The translations under genes and the position numbers were made by a program. This document shows positions 1 to 9,191 of a DNA stretch of 64,000 nt, one piece after another. Numbering within the stretch: position 1 is the first letter of the stretch; each line of letters opens with the position of its first letter. Source of the stretch: Lachnospiraceae bacterium (GTDB lineage: Bacteria; Bacillota; Clostridia; Lachnospirales; Lachnospiraceae); the NCBI GenBank assembly GCA_015057445.1, contig SVEI01000001.1, positions 124,001 to 188,000 of the forward strand, read 5' to 3'. The notes beneath the pieces are model-generated. The model was not told the DNA's origin. It saw only the letters and a list, made by a program, of their open reading frames with translations, and made no database searches.

Positions 1-133
1 TTGGAGTATAATCGTCATCATCATCATCGTCGTCATCATCATCGTCAAATAAATCATCATCAAATTCGTCTTCGTCTAATTCCTTCATCTTAAAAAAATC
101 CAAGAAACTTTTCTTACCTGATTCCTTAGCCAT
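1..133 (-). CDS. sepF: SepF-like cell division protein, N-terminal fragment
   Basis: Only the first 44 codons are in the window; the gene runs off the left edge. The ATG at 133 is preceded by AAGGAG at 144-149. The fragment begins MAKESGKKSFLDFF and then becomes very acidic, with a run of 11 aspartates encoded by a GAT/GAC microsatellite. SepF proteins of Clostridia start with a short amphipathic membrane-binding helix followed by an acidic linker, which fits. The position directly downstream of yggS matches the ylmE-sepF order of Firmicutes. SepF tethers FtsZ to the membrane at the septum. The conserved C-terminal SepF domain lies outside the window, so the call rests on the N-terminus and the context. 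Confidence 0.7.
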   Translation of the reverse strand, partial: MAKESGKKSFLDFFKMKELDEDEFDDDLFDDDDDDDDDDDDYTP

Positions 134-150
134 AGATAAAAATCTCCTTA

Positions 151-843
151 TTATATATTATAGTTACGTTCTCCGAAAATACCTGTTCCAACTCGAACCA
201 TTGTGGCACCTTCTTCAATTGCAACCTCATAATCGTTAGTCATGCCCATTGACAAAATACTCATATCAACATTATCAATGTTTTTTGATTTTATGTCAAG
301 TAATAATTGCTTTAATTCCTTAAAATATGGTCTGTTATCCTCTGGATTTTCAACATAAGGTGCTATGGTCATAAGACCTTTTATTCTTATGTTTGGAAGA
401 ATACTAATTTCATTAACCAAATGTAATACCTCACTAGTATCTAAACCAAATTTTGTATCTTCATTAGCAACATTTACCTGTACTAAAATATTAACAATAA
501 CGTTCTTTTTAGCCGCTTCTTTCTGTATCTCTTTTGCAAGCTTTAGAGAATCTACAGAATGTATAAGGGATACTTTATCAACTATGTATTTCACCTTATT
601 AGTTTGTAAATGACCAATAAGATGCCAATTTACAGGCGTAGAAACATTTTCATACTTATCAACTAACTCTTGAACCTTATTTTCTCCAAACTCTTTAGTC
701 CCACACAAAATAAGCTCCTCAATGTCTGATAATGGTTTTGTTTTGCTAACAGCAATCAATGTTACCTCATCTATATTTCTTCCAGCTTTTACACACGCCT
801 TTTCAATTCTATCTTTTACTTTCTGAAGGTTTTCTCTTAACAT
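151..843 (-). CDS. yggS: PLP homeostasis protein, YggS/YlmE family
   Basis: This is a 230-residue member of the YggS/PROSC family, single-domain PLP-binding proteins that buffer free pyridoxal phosphate and have no established catalytic reaction. The family lysine is seen in LIAVSKTKP, and the barrel motifs GENKVQE, WHLIGHLQTNK, VNVANEDTKFG, LMTIAPY, LSMGMTNDYEVAIEEGATMVRVG and GIFGERNY are all present. The frame is open to a GTG at 855, but AGAGG at 855-859 sits 11 nt before the ATG at 843, which I take as the start. It follows the HlyD-like gene closely and precedes sepF, the same pairing as ylmE-sepF in Bacillus. Confidence 0.93.
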   Translation of the reverse strand: MLRENLQKVKDRIEKACVKAGRNIDEVTLIAVSKTKPLSDIEELILCGTKEFGENKVQELVDKYENVSTPVNWHLIGHLQTNKVKYIVDKVSLIHSVDSLKLAKEIQKEAAKKNVIVNILVQVNVANEDTKFGLDTSEVLHLVNEISILPNIRIKGLMTIAPYVENPEDNRPYFKELKQLLLDIKSKNIDNVDMSILSMGMTNDYEVAIEEGATMVRVGTGIFGERNYNI

Positions 844-857
844 AAATTCTAACACCT

Positions 858-2483
858 CTAATATATAACTTGATTCTCAACAACTTTAGATGAATCTAAA
901 ATTATGTTATCGTATACATTAATTTCTTCACCGTTTTTTATTAATGCAAACTCATCAACTGTTTTTATTATTGTAACAAATGTGAACTCAGCAGTACCTC
1001 TATTAGCCAAATAAACACCTTCTAATTTTTTTATTTCCAGCACAGATACTGCTATACTTGACGATGCATCCCCTTCTACCAGTATATCAGTAGCCTTAAA
1101 ACCTTTTGAATCAACATAGGCATATTCTCCAATAATATGGTATACCTTGGTATCAACTTGTGCATTGGTCATTCCTGAACCATCATCCTTTTTTCTTTGG
1201 ACAGAAATTGTAATTTCACTGTCTTCTGTTATTCCTGCGTTTAAACAACTTAACGGAATGGCATATAAATTACCTTCATCATATGCCACAAGCTCTAAAG
1301 ATGACATTGAAATTGTATTCTTTGGAACTAAAACATCTGTATCCTGGAAAAAACTTGGATCAACATAACAATATTCTTCATCTATTTTAAATATAGTAGG
1401 CTCAATTAATGTATTTACTATATTTCCATTTTCATCTCTTCTTTGCACATTAAATCTATTCTCACTACTTTGATTTCCGCCAGCTGTTAAATAATCAACT
1501 GGTATCTTATACACATCTTTTGTAACAAGAGCTGAATTTGGAACTTTTAATCCTTCATCATCATCTCTTATAATCTCTACAGTAAGAAATCTTTCTGCAA
1601 TATAATTATACAAATACTTATCCAAACATATATTAATATATTTACCATCAGCTCCATTAATGATAGTATATGGCATATAAACAACATAACTTGAATTATT
1701 AATTTTAAAACTTATTTGTTCACTCTCTCCTAGATGACTTATTTGCTCATCAGTAATAGGAGCAACAATATTCCATTTTTCATCAGGAATAATCTTAACA
1801 ATATTACTACCAGCAGATACAATTTCTCCAGTTTTTAATGTCTGCTTTGCATATTTTGATTTGTCAAAATCTGAAGCTTTTACTTTTGATATATCATAAT
1901 TCTCATAACCATCGATATAATATGTAACAATTCCACTATAAGTTGATTTAACACCACTTAAATTAGAATATTCGCTAGCAGATATCTGCTGCATCATAAC
2001 TTCATTTGTAAGCTCTAATACTTTGTTATTAACATTATTTTCAAAATTATAGGCTTCAAAAAAAGTTTCATCTTTATATGATACCTTATATAAACTTATA
2101 AGCTCTCTAATATCTGCATAATCATCATCAGTAAGTAATGCTTCAAACTCCTCACTATCATTGACAGTATTTACTAGATTACCGGTTTCATCAACAGTGC
2201 ATACTGTAGAACCTTTCATAATCTTTTCGCCATCTCTTATATAATAACAAACATAGCCAGCTTTTGTTGTCTGTACCAACTGTTCATCTCTTACAGCAAT
2301 ACCATTAAGAGTAATATTATTACTTACATTACTCTTACTTACCCTATAGATTGATATAGGCTCTTTTGCAGCCATAAGAACAATGCATATAATTACATAC
2401 AACAAAATTGCTGCAACAACCCAAGTTGCAGCATTAAACCTAACTGTTTTATTCATTTTAACAACTTTACTGTTTTTACTCAT
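858..2483 (-). CDS. HlyD-like membrane-anchored protein
   Basis: The protein has 541 residues: a short basic N-terminus, one transmembrane segment at about residues 16-39, then a long extracytoplasmic part. After the membrane segment it has the pattern of HlyD/RND adaptor proteins: NNITLNGIAVRDEQLVQT resembles the first half of a lipoyl-like barrel-sandwich domain, and GIVTYYIDGYE with LKTGEIVSAGSNIVKI resembles the second half. The C-terminal half contains repeated beta-rich segments, each with a VPNSAL- or IPLSCL-type strand and a YCYVD/YAYVD strand. No partner ATPase or RND pump is nearby. The location between a D,D-carboxypeptidase and yggS-sepF suggests a role in division or envelope assembly; that is inference. 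The function is unknown. Confidence 0.75.
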   Translation of the reverse strand: MSKNSKVVKMNKTVRFNAATWVVAAILLYVIICIVLMAAKEPISIYRVSKSNVSNNITLNGIAVRDEQLVQTTKAGYVCYYIRDGEKIMKGSTVCTVDETGNLVNTVNDSEEFEALLTDDDYADIRELISLYKVSYKDETFFEAYNFENNVNNKVLELTNEVMMQQISASEYSNLSGVKSTYSGIVTYYIDGYENYDISKVKASDFDKSKYAKQTLKTGEIVSAGSNIVKIIPDEKWNIVAPITDEQISHLGESEQISFKINNSSYVVYMPYTIINGADGKYINICLDKYLYNYIAERFLTVEIIRDDDEGLKVPNSALVTKDVYKIPVDYLTAGGNQSSENRFNVQRRDENGNIVNTLIEPTIFKIDEEYCYVDPSFFQDTDVLVPKNTISMSSLELVAYDEGNLYAIPLSCLNAGITEDSEITISVQRKKDDGSGMTNAQVDTKVYHIIGEYAYVDSKGFKATDILVEGDASSSIAVSVLEIKKLEGVYLANRGTAEFTFVTIIKTVDEFALIKNGEEINVYDNIILDSSKVVENQVIY

Positions 2484-2503
2484 AAATAAACACTTACCCT
2501 TTG

Positions 2504-3490
2504 TTATTTAATAATGCATAATAGCTCCACCATTGCATCATATAATACTTGTTTTGAATCACCACTGGCAGCGATTACAATATATGTTTTATCATTCTTT
2601 GTAACATACATTGATAAAGCATGTCCTGCTCCATCAGTAGTTCCTGTCTTCCACACGTGAATATCAAAGTTTGAAGGCATTTCAACATTTCCATTAAGGA
2701 AATAATTAGTCGCTTCTATATCCCTGCTTATTTCATACCCCTCTGAACTATCATAAGTATATGAATAAGTTTCGAATTCATCAATTTGTCTAATCAAATC
2801 ATACTTATACGCTTCTTTAGTAATCAAATAAATATCATACGCTGTTGAATAATGTTCTGGATGGTCTAACCCATGTGGATTCATATAATGTGTTCCCGTA
2901 GCACCGATTTCCTTCGCTTTTTGATTCATTAATGCACAAAAAGCCTCTTCACTTCCAGCAATATAATCTGCCAGAATCAACGCATAGTAATTATTACTTT
3001 CAATTAATAATCCATATAATAAATCTTTGACAGTAATAGAATCTCCATAAAATATATCAGCAGGCGCAACACCATCGTATGTTAAATCATAATCCTTAGC
3101 TAATGTTACTTTATTATTGAGATTTATTTCCCCACTTTCTATTTTATCACATACCACCATAGCAGTCATATACTTAGTCATAGAAGCAGGATACATTCTC
3201 TCATGCGCATTCTTAGATACAAGTACCTGATGATCAGTTTCATTAATTAACAACGCATAATAACAGTCGTCAAAAAGTTCAGCATTAGTATTGTCTGAAC
3301 GATAAACAACTGTATCATCTAAGGTATATTCTGTTGTGTCTGAAGCTTTTAACATTTCACTAATACCAAAAGTCATCTTTGCAGCTTCTGGATATTCATC
3401 CCTTAAAGCATTGTTGAAAATGCTTACAATCAGAAAAAATATGCATATTATAACAACTGGTATTAAGCTCTTTAACATACTTTTAAACAT
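2504..3490 (-). CDS. D-alanyl-D-alanine carboxypeptidase (S11 family, DacF-like)
   Basis: This 328-residue serine peptidase trims the terminal D-Ala from peptidoglycan stem peptides. The three active-site motifs are all visible: SMTK (SxxK) in PASMTKYMTAM, SNN (SxN) in IESNNYYALILAD, and KTG in VWKTGTTDGAGHA. An N-terminal hydrophobic stretch (about residues 8-27) acts as a signal or anchor. The C-terminal membrane-binding domain of PBP5-type enzymes is missing, so the N-terminal segment probably anchors it. The ATG at 3490 follows AGGTGAT. It lies between mgsA-like and the HlyD-like gene in the shape and division cluster. Confidence 0.92.
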   Translation of the reverse strand: MFKSMLKSLIPVVIICIFFLIVSIFNNALRDEYPEAAKMTFGISEMLKASDTTEYTLDDTVVYRSDNTNAELFDDCYYALLINETDHQVLVSKNAHERMYPASMTKYMTAMVVCDKIESGEINLNNKVTLAKDYDLTYDGVAPADIFYGDSITVKDLLYGLLIESNNYYALILADYIAGSEEAFCALMNQKAKEIGATGTHYMNPHGLDHPEHYSTAYDIYLITKEAYKYDLIRQIDEFETYSYTYDSSEGYEISRDIEATNYFLNGNVEMPSNFDIHVWKTGTTDGAGHALSMYVTKNDKTYIVIAASGDSKQVLYDAMVELLCIIK

Positions 3491-3510
3491 ATTATCACCT
3501 GTAAAAATTT

Positions 3511-3909
3511 TTAATGCTTAAATAATTCTCTCCAATCCAAGTCTCCTCTATCCAAAGCTTTAACCATAAGCTCCGCAGAAGCAAGATTTGTAGCTAGTGG
3601 TATATTATGAAGGTCACATAAAGTAAATATCTTACTAATATCTACATCATTAAGTTTCTTTGTCTGTGGATCTCTGAGAAAAATCATCATATCCAGTTCG
3701 TTACCTTCAATCATTGAACCAAGTTGATTGGCTCCACCAGTATGTCCCGCAAGAAACTTATGAACAGTAAGGTTAGTTACATCCTCCACCATACGGCCAG
3801 TTGTTCCTGTTGCATATATCTCGTGGTGAGACAATATTCCTCTATATGCTATACAGAAATTCTGCATAAGCTTCTTTTTTGAATCATGTGCAATTAATCC
3901 TATATTCAT
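3511..3909 (-). CDS. mgsA: Methylglyoxal synthase family protein, catalytic Asp replaced
   Basis: The 132 residues match methylglyoxal synthase over their full length: an IAHDSKK start, ATGTTGR phosphate loop, FLRDP and the C-terminal ATNLASAELMVKALDRGDLDWRE. MgsA converts dihydroxyacetone phosphate to methylglyoxal and phosphate. The E. coli catalytic base Asp71 lies in a GGDQQ motif; here the aligned stretch is GGANQ, which puts Ala60 at that position. E. coli His98 aligns with Asn87. His8, Asp9, Asp80 and Asp90 (E. coli 19, 20, 91, 101) are kept. The fold assignment is firm, but the activity is doubtful. It sits between rodA and a carboxypeptidase gene with short spacing, so it is co-transcribed with morphogenesis genes. 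Confidence 0.85.
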   Translation of the reverse strand: MNIGLIAHDSKKKLMQNFCIAYRGILSHHEIYATGTTGRMVEDVTNLTVHKFLAGHTGGANQLGSMIEGNELDMMIFLRDPQTKKLNDVDISKIFTLCDLHNIPLATNLASAELMVKALDRGDLDWRELFKH

Positions 3910-3922
3910 CCGTCGTCTCCCC

Positions 3923-5041
3923 CTAGTAAAACTTTTTCTGTAGGCTTATATTTAATACAATTCCCATTCCTGCGCAAACACTTATCAACGAACTCAGTCC
4001 ATAACTTATAAAAGGCAAAGGTATACCTGTATTAGGCAACAAACCTGTTGCAACTCCAATATTTATGAAAGACTGATAACCTACTAAGCACCCTATTCCT
4101 GATGCAATAAGCATTCCTTTTAAATCTTTAGCTTTTCTACCTACATTTATACATTGTAACACTATTGCTAATATAATTGCAACAATGAATACACTTCCAA
4201 CAAAACCCAATTCCTCTCCAATAACAGAAAAAATAAAATCAGTTTGCTGCTCTGAAATAAAGTTTGCATCTTTAACAGTTGCTATAGTGGATGTATTTAA
4301 TCCTTTTCCAGTAAGCTCTCCTGAACCAATAGCCATAATGGAATTATTCTGCTGGGAATAGTCTTCTCCATACTGGTCAGGGTATATAAATTGAAGAATT
4401 CTGGCAACCTGATAATCCTTAAGAAGGATTTGATCAGGTCTTTGAATATACCATATAAAACTTCCAGCCACAGGTACAAAAACCAGTAATGCTATAACAA
4501 TAAGCTTATAACTTATTCCTGCTAAGTAAATCAACGTCACAAGAACGAATGTAAGACAAAGGGTTGTGGAAAGGTCAGGCTCCATTACGATGAGGCCTAA
4601 AGGTATTCCTGCAGCCAAAGCCATTCTACCCAGCCCAGCAGCAGTATTTAATTCATTATCTCTTCTTAATTTTGCTAGTAACGTGGAATAAAATACAATC
4701 ATCATAATCTTAGAAAACTCTGAAGGCTGGAACTGTACACCTCCATCTCCACCTATATTTATCCATCGTGTAGCACTGTTAACTTCAACTCCAACTAAAA
4801 GCACAAGCAAAAGTAATATAGCATTTACTGAATATATAGCCATATAAAATTTGCATATAAATTCATAGTCTATACATGATAACACAACCATTATAGTTAT
4901 ACCCATTATAGCTCCAATAATCTGTCTAATGGTAAAGGAACTATCTGCACTATTAATGCAAATTATACCGACTACTATAGAAATAACTATAGTAAAAAAC
5001 AATTTGAAATTATAATCCTTGAGACTGAATTTTGTGAACAT
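3923..5041 (-). CDS. rodA: Rod-shape SEDS protein RodA (peptidoglycan polymerase)
   Basis: This 372-residue polytopic membrane protein belongs to the SEDS family (RodA/FtsW/SpoVE), the glycosyltransferases that polymerise lipid II. Family signatures are the VNSATRWINIGGDGGVQFQPSEFSK segment after the first membrane helices, the GKGLNTSTIATV and SEQQTDFIFSVIGEELGF loop, and the C-terminal TGIPLPFISYGLSSL motif. The length and the linkage to mreCD, PBP2 and minCD indicate the elongation paralogue; the division paralogue is at 44652-46079. Its start overlaps the end of minD by 32 nt, and GAAGG precedes the ATG, so translation is probably coupled. Confidence 0.93.
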   Translation of the reverse strand: MFTKFSLKDYNFKLFFTIVISIVVGIICINSADSSFTIRQIIGAIMGITIMVVLSCIDYEFICKFYMAIYSVNAILLLLVLLVGVEVNSATRWINIGGDGGVQFQPSEFSKIMMIVFYSTLLAKLRRDNELNTAAGLGRMALAAGIPLGLIVMEPDLSTTLCLTFVLVTLIYLAGISYKLIVIALLVFVPVAGSFIWYIQRPDQILLKDYQVARILQFIYPDQYGEDYSQQNNSIMAIGSGELTGKGLNTSTIATVKDANFISEQQTDFIFSVIGEELGFVGSVFIVAIILAIVLQCINVGRKAKDLKGMLIASGIGCLVGYQSFINIGVATGLLPNTGIPLPFISYGLSSLISVCAGMGIVLNISLQKKFY

Positions 5042-5822
5042 CTTTTTCCTTCTTTTTTATCCATTTGAACAGGCCAAAACCATGTTCTTTATCTTTACTT
5101 GTAGCCATCCCAGCAATTCTACGTGCAATGTAATCGTATGCTTTGCCAGACTTAGTATTATTACCTGCTACAGGTTCTCCTCTATTACTTGAAATAACAA
5201 TATCTTCATCATCATAAATTGTACCTATAAGATTTATTGATAATATGTCTACAACATCATCCACTGACATCATATCACCACGTCTTACCATATCCTGACG
5301 AATTCTATTAATCACCAAATCTATCCTAGGCATTTCATTGGAATTAAGAATTCCAATAATTCTATCAGCATCCCTAATTGCTGACACCTCAGGTGTTGTT
5401 ACAATAATGGCTCTGTTGGCAGCTGCAATAGCATTTTTAAATCCATGTTCTATTCCTGCTGGACAATCAATTATTATGTAATCATAATCTGGTTTTAACT
5501 CATCAACAAGTTTTCTCATCTGTTCTGGACATATTGCAGTCTTATCTCTTGTTTGAGCAGCTGGTAACAAACCTAAATTATCGTATGATTTATCTTTAAT
5601 AATTGCTTGTTTTACCCTACAGCTCCCCTCAATTACATCAACTAAATTATAGACTATTCTATTATCAAGTCCCATGACAACGTCAAGATTTCTCAATCCA
5701 ATATCTGTATCAATTAACAATACCTTAAATCCTAATCTTGCCAATCCATAGCCTATATTAGCAGTGGTTGTTGTTTTACCAACACCACCTTTTCCACTTG
5801 TTACAACTAGCACCTCGCTCAT
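5010..5822 (-). CDS. minD: Septum site-determining ATPase MinD
   Basis: MinD is a 270-residue deviant Walker-A ATPase that binds the membrane as an ATP dimer and recruits MinC. The Walker A motif GKGGVGKTT is at residues 10-18, IDTDIGLRNLDVVMG and YIIIDCPAGIE follow, and the C-terminal GLFKWIKKK is the amphipathic membrane-targeting helix. The ATG at 5822 shares its A with the last base of the minC stop codon (TGATG) and lies 8 nt after GGGAGG; an in-frame TTG one codon upstream is less likely. It is translationally coupled to minC and overlaps rodA downstream. Confidence 0.96.
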   Translation of the reverse strand: MSEVLVVTSGKGGVGKTTTTANIGYGLARLGFKVLLIDTDIGLRNLDVVMGLDNRIVYNLVDVIEGSCRVKQAIIKDKSYDNLGLLPAAQTRDKTAICPEQMRKLVDELKPDYDYIIIDCPAGIEHGFKNAIAAANRAIIVTTPEVSAIRDADRIIGILNSNEMPRIDLVINRIRQDMVRRGDMMSVDDVVDILSINLIGTIYDDEDIVISSNRGEPVAGNNTKSGKAYDYIARRIAGMATSKDKEHGFGLFKWIKKKEKDVHKIQSQGL

Positions 5823-6325
5823 CAAATATTCCTCCCTGATATTAAACTATATACAAATGCATCTTCTCTTCCTAAGCATCCTGCCTTAGCAACACCTTCT
5901 AATACTCCTGTAATCACAATATTTCCTTGAGAATATACAGAAGCACCTTTTTCAACATTGCCAATAATAACTATGCTGCATAGTGCATTTATAGATTGTC
6001 CATTTTTTAGATTACCAATATAGAACAATCCATCTTTGTCAGTTAGCATATTTGATGTTTTCTGTTCTTTATCTTCATGCTTTTTACTATTATGAAAAAC
6101 ATTTAAGCCTATTTTACTAAGAACAAATAATATTTCTCTTTTTTCATCCTCCGTTAACTCTTTTCCATCAAAAGTAACATTAATAGGTTTGGAATTCTTA
6201 TAACTGCCTCGTGGTCCTTTTAAACTAACCTCTAGCTGCATTAAAACCTGGTCCATAGATGCCCAAGGCTCTATAATAATATGAATTCCTCCCTTATCAC
6301 CTTTGATAATAACGGGATTTTTCAT
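5822..6325 (-). CDS. minC: Septum site-determining protein MinC
   Basis: This 167-residue protein is the FtsZ polymerisation antagonist partner of MinD. The C-terminal half shows the MinC beta-helix: NGQSINALCSIVIIGNVEKGASVYSQGNIVITGVLEGVAKAG, with the typical G-VEKGA and I-VTG-L-G-AHAG-like spacing, although the usual H of AHAG is K here. The N-terminal half is short and poorly conserved, as is common in Clostridia. It is preceded by AGAGGTGA at a good distance and coupled to minD by a one-base stop/start overlap. No minE is seen, as expected for a MinD-DivIVA type system. Confidence 0.88.
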   Translation of the reverse strand: MKNPVIIKGDKGGIHIIIEPWASMDQVLMQLEVSLKGPRGSYKNSKPINVTFDGKELTEDEKREILFVLSKIGLNVFHNSKKHEDKEQKTSNMLTDKDGLFYIGNLKNGQSINALCSIVIIGNVEKGASVYSQGNIVITGVLEGVAKAGCLGREDAFVYSLISGRNI

Positions 6326-6344
6326 TATTCACCTCTTTATAATA

Positions 6345-9188
6345 TTAATCAGAAACAGAAGCATTACCTTTCATTTCAGCACCTACAAGTTTTTCTGAAT
6401 CATACATATAAGCATATATAAAACTTGCAAGCTCCTTTGCATTACCAGATGAATATCCATACTGAATTACACATGTAACAGATACCTCTGGCGCCTCATA
6501 TGGTGCAAACGAAACAAATAACGCGTGGTCAGGTCTAACTTCACTTTCCTGTGCTGTTCCAGTTTTACCTGCAATTTCAACATTTACAGTTTTTATAAGG
6601 TCATCACCAAGAGAACCGTAAACAACCGCTTTTCTCATTCCAGAATGTACAGAAGTCCATGTTTCCGGAGCAACTGAAATCAATTCATTATGAACATTAG
6701 CCTTATTATCCTTTACAAGCTCACCCTGATAATTATAAATCTTATCTATAAGAGTTAAATCATAGCATGTACCACAATTAGCGACCGTAGTAACATATCT
6801 TGCAATCTGAACAGGAGTATATGAATTGGTACCCTGTCCTATAGCAGTACGAACTGCATCCTTATCTGAAATATTAGGTTCGGCCTCTGGTAGTTCAACA
6901 CCTGATACCGAATCAAATCCAAACATTTCAGCGTATTTTGCAAGCACATCTACACCGTGGGCATCGTTATACTTTTCGTTTCTTGTAGCTAACCAATAAC
7001 CAACACTATAAAAATACACATTACATGAATTCTGTATGGCTGTCTCTAAGTCCATATCTCCATGGCCATCTGGATATAGCCAACATCTAGGTGGTGGTAA
7101 AATCTCCTTAAATTCACCAAAACACGTAAGAATAGTACTTTTATCTATCTTATTTTCTGTGACGCCAGCAACTGCAGTTAACAGTTTATAGGTGGACCCT
7201 GGAGCAATCTTATGATGTGTTGCTCTATTAATAAGTGGTGTTGTTTTGTCATTTAACAAGGTACTATAATATTCAGCATCAACTTCATTAGTAAGATAAT
7301 TATTGTCGTAACTTGGATAAGTAACTAGTGCTAGAACATCACCAGTATCTATGTCTGTTACTACTACAGAACCTGAACATGGATCAAGGGCAAGCATTGC
7401 TGGAGTAATCTCTAATTTTTTTATCTTCTTAGTGAAGAAATCAAATGCAGGATATGCTCCGGCTACAAATTCTTGATACTCCAAGTCATTTTCAGTTGAT
7501 AAAACTCCTTGATCATAGAGCAGATAAACTACATCTTCTCCTGTTATCTCGTTCGATTCTATCATAAATCTAAGAACCTGTTTGTCGAAATTCGTATCCG
7601 AACGTAAATATTCTAAAATATAATCACAGATAAGATTATATACTTCCTCATTATCATAATATGCACTTTCAACTTCAATTCTCGAAATATCAATTGCCTC
7701 AATATTAATACAATATTTTATATAATGTTCCAATGATGTCTTTCCTTCTGTGTAAGCAATATACTCTGGATCGTTAATAGGTATAATGGACGTATTTAAA
7801 ATATTGTTTTCATTTAATATCTCACATGCATATTCTGTATAATATTGATATTCTTCTTCCAAATCAGAAGTTTTTACAGGTTTATCTTTTAATACAACTT
7901 TCAGTTCTTTTAGAACTTCTTCTTTCATATCTGTATATTCTTTGTATATTTTTTTCTCCAAATTAGACGCTTCTGGTCTTTGCATTTTATCAAGAGATAA
8001 AATATTATTATCAAACAAAGCAAAATATACATCACATATTGGAATTTGTGCATTTTCCCCCTCTGGAATGTCATAAATTGCAGTGAGATTAGCAAGCAAA
8101 ATAGATGCAATTTCTTTTTCCAAAGTATCATAACAATATTTTTGTAATTCTGTATCTAATGTAAGATAAATATCATTACCAGCTTCCGCGTTCTTAGTCT
8201 CAACTACTTCTAGAGGTTTTCCCAAGTTATCTACGTACATAACCTCATAACCGGTTGTTCCTCTAAGTTCGCTTTCCATATAAGCTTCAATTCCAGTTTT
8301 ACCAACAACTTCACTATTACTATACTTATCTTCATCAGGCAAATTCGCATTATATGCCTGTAATTCATCATCAGAAATACCACCAACATAACCTATAATA
8401 TGTGCAAAATATACTGCTTCGTTATACTTTCTAAGCGATTGTACTTCAACATCTATTCCTATAAGTTCATCACTATATTCCGCAATAGATGCATTACTTT
8501 CTTCGCTAATATCATAAGCAATTGTAACTGGCATATACTGCTGATATCTATTCATCCAAAGCTTATATCTACATGCAAGAATCTTAAGTTTATCCTCCTT
8601 ACTGTAGTCTGGTGATATCTCAAATATTTCATTACAAAGATAATCTACTACATCATCCGGAGTAGCGTTTTTCTTCTCATCCTCTAGAGAATCAAAATCA
8701 GTTACAGCATAAACGTCCTTAAGAAAACTTTTCAACTGAGTTTCTTTTACTAAAAACTTATACTCTCCTGTCTCGTCAATAGTAATATTGAAATCTACAG
8801 CTAATTCATCATTGTTTGCCTCTAAAATCTTTATTGCTTTATAAAGTATCTCATTTTTTAATATATTTTCGTCTATACCCTTTTCTTCTGCAGCAGCTGT
8901 TATAGCAGGGTCATTACTAAACACAACTGAATAAGCAAGCTCATTATACGCAAGAAGCTTGCCATTTCTATCATAAATATTTCCTCTAACAGACTCAATA
9001 GTTAATGTCTTCTTGGATTTATAAGTAAAGTTCTCCATATGTTTCTCACCTTCAATAATCTGAAGTGTAAAAAGCTGTTTTACAAGTAATCCAAACATAA
9101 CAATAAGCATCACTGTAATAGGAAATAATCTATGTTTTACATAATCTAATATTGTATCTTTAATTGAGCGTAATATTTCCCAAATCAT
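6345..9188 (-). CDS. mrdA: Penicillin-binding protein 2, elongation transpeptidase, with a large insertion
   Basis: This 947-residue class B PBP cross-links peptidoglycan with RodA. It has a TM segment at about residues 22-43, a PBP dimerisation domain with RGNIYDRNGKLLAYN (69-83) and GKTGIEAYMESELRG, and a transpeptidase domain with STYK (665-668), SCN (721-723) and KTG (875-877). Class B PBPs usually pass directly from the LTLDTELQ strand to ALDP-TG; here about 210 extra, mostly charged and helical residues (about 360-595) lie between them. The start follows AAAGGAAA, and mreD ends 3 nt upstream. It belongs to the mreC-mreD-PBP2-minCD-rodA run. Confidence 0.93.
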   Translation of the reverse strand: MIWEILRSIKDTILDYVKHRLFPITVMLIVMFGLLVKQLFTLQIIEGEKHMENFTYKSKKTLTIESVRGNIYDRNGKLLAYNELAYSVVFSNDPAITAAAEEKGIDENILKNEILYKAIKILEANNDELAVDFNITIDETGEYKFLVKETQLKSFLKDVYAVTDFDSLEDEKKNATPDDVVDYLCNEIFEISPDYSKEDKLKILACRYKLWMNRYQQYMPVTIAYDISEESNASIAEYSDELIGIDVEVQSLRKYNEAVYFAHIIGYVGGISDDELQAYNANLPDEDKYSNSEVVGKTGIEAYMESELRGTTGYEVMYVDNLGKPLEVVETKNAEAGNDIYLTLDTELQKYCYDTLEKEIASILLANLTAIYDIPEGENAQIPICDVYFALFDNNILSLDKMQRPEASNLEKKIYKEYTDMKEEVLKELKVVLKDKPVKTSDLEEEYQYYTEYACEILNENNILNTSIIPINDPEYIAYTEGKTSLEHYIKYCINIEAIDISRIEVESAYYDNEEVYNLICDYILEYLRSDTNFDKQVLRFMIESNEITGEDVVYLLYDQGVLSTENDLEYQEFVAGAYPAFDFFTKKIKKLEITPAMLALDPCSGSVVVTDIDTGDVLALVTYPSYDNNYLTNEVDAEYYSTLLNDKTTPLINRATHHKIAPGSTYKLLTAVAGVTENKIDKSTILTCFGEFKEILPPPRCWLYPDGHGDMDLETAIQNSCNVYFYSVGYWLATRNEKYNDAHGVDVLAKYAEMFGFDSVSGVELPEAEPNISDKDAVRTAIGQGTNSYTPVQIARYVTTVANCGTCYDLTLIDKIYNYQGELVKDNKANVHNELISVAPETWTSVHSGMRKAVVYGSLGDDLIKTVNVEIAGKTGTAQESEVRPDHALFVSFAPYEAPEVSVTCVIQYGYSSGNAKELASFIYAYMYDSEKLVGAEMKGNASVSD

Positions 9189-9191
9189 TTG

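Noticed and set aside
1-60. Asp-codon microsatellite as a separate repeat element
   Set aside because: It encodes the acidic linker of the SepF-like protein in frame; such linkers are normal for the family.
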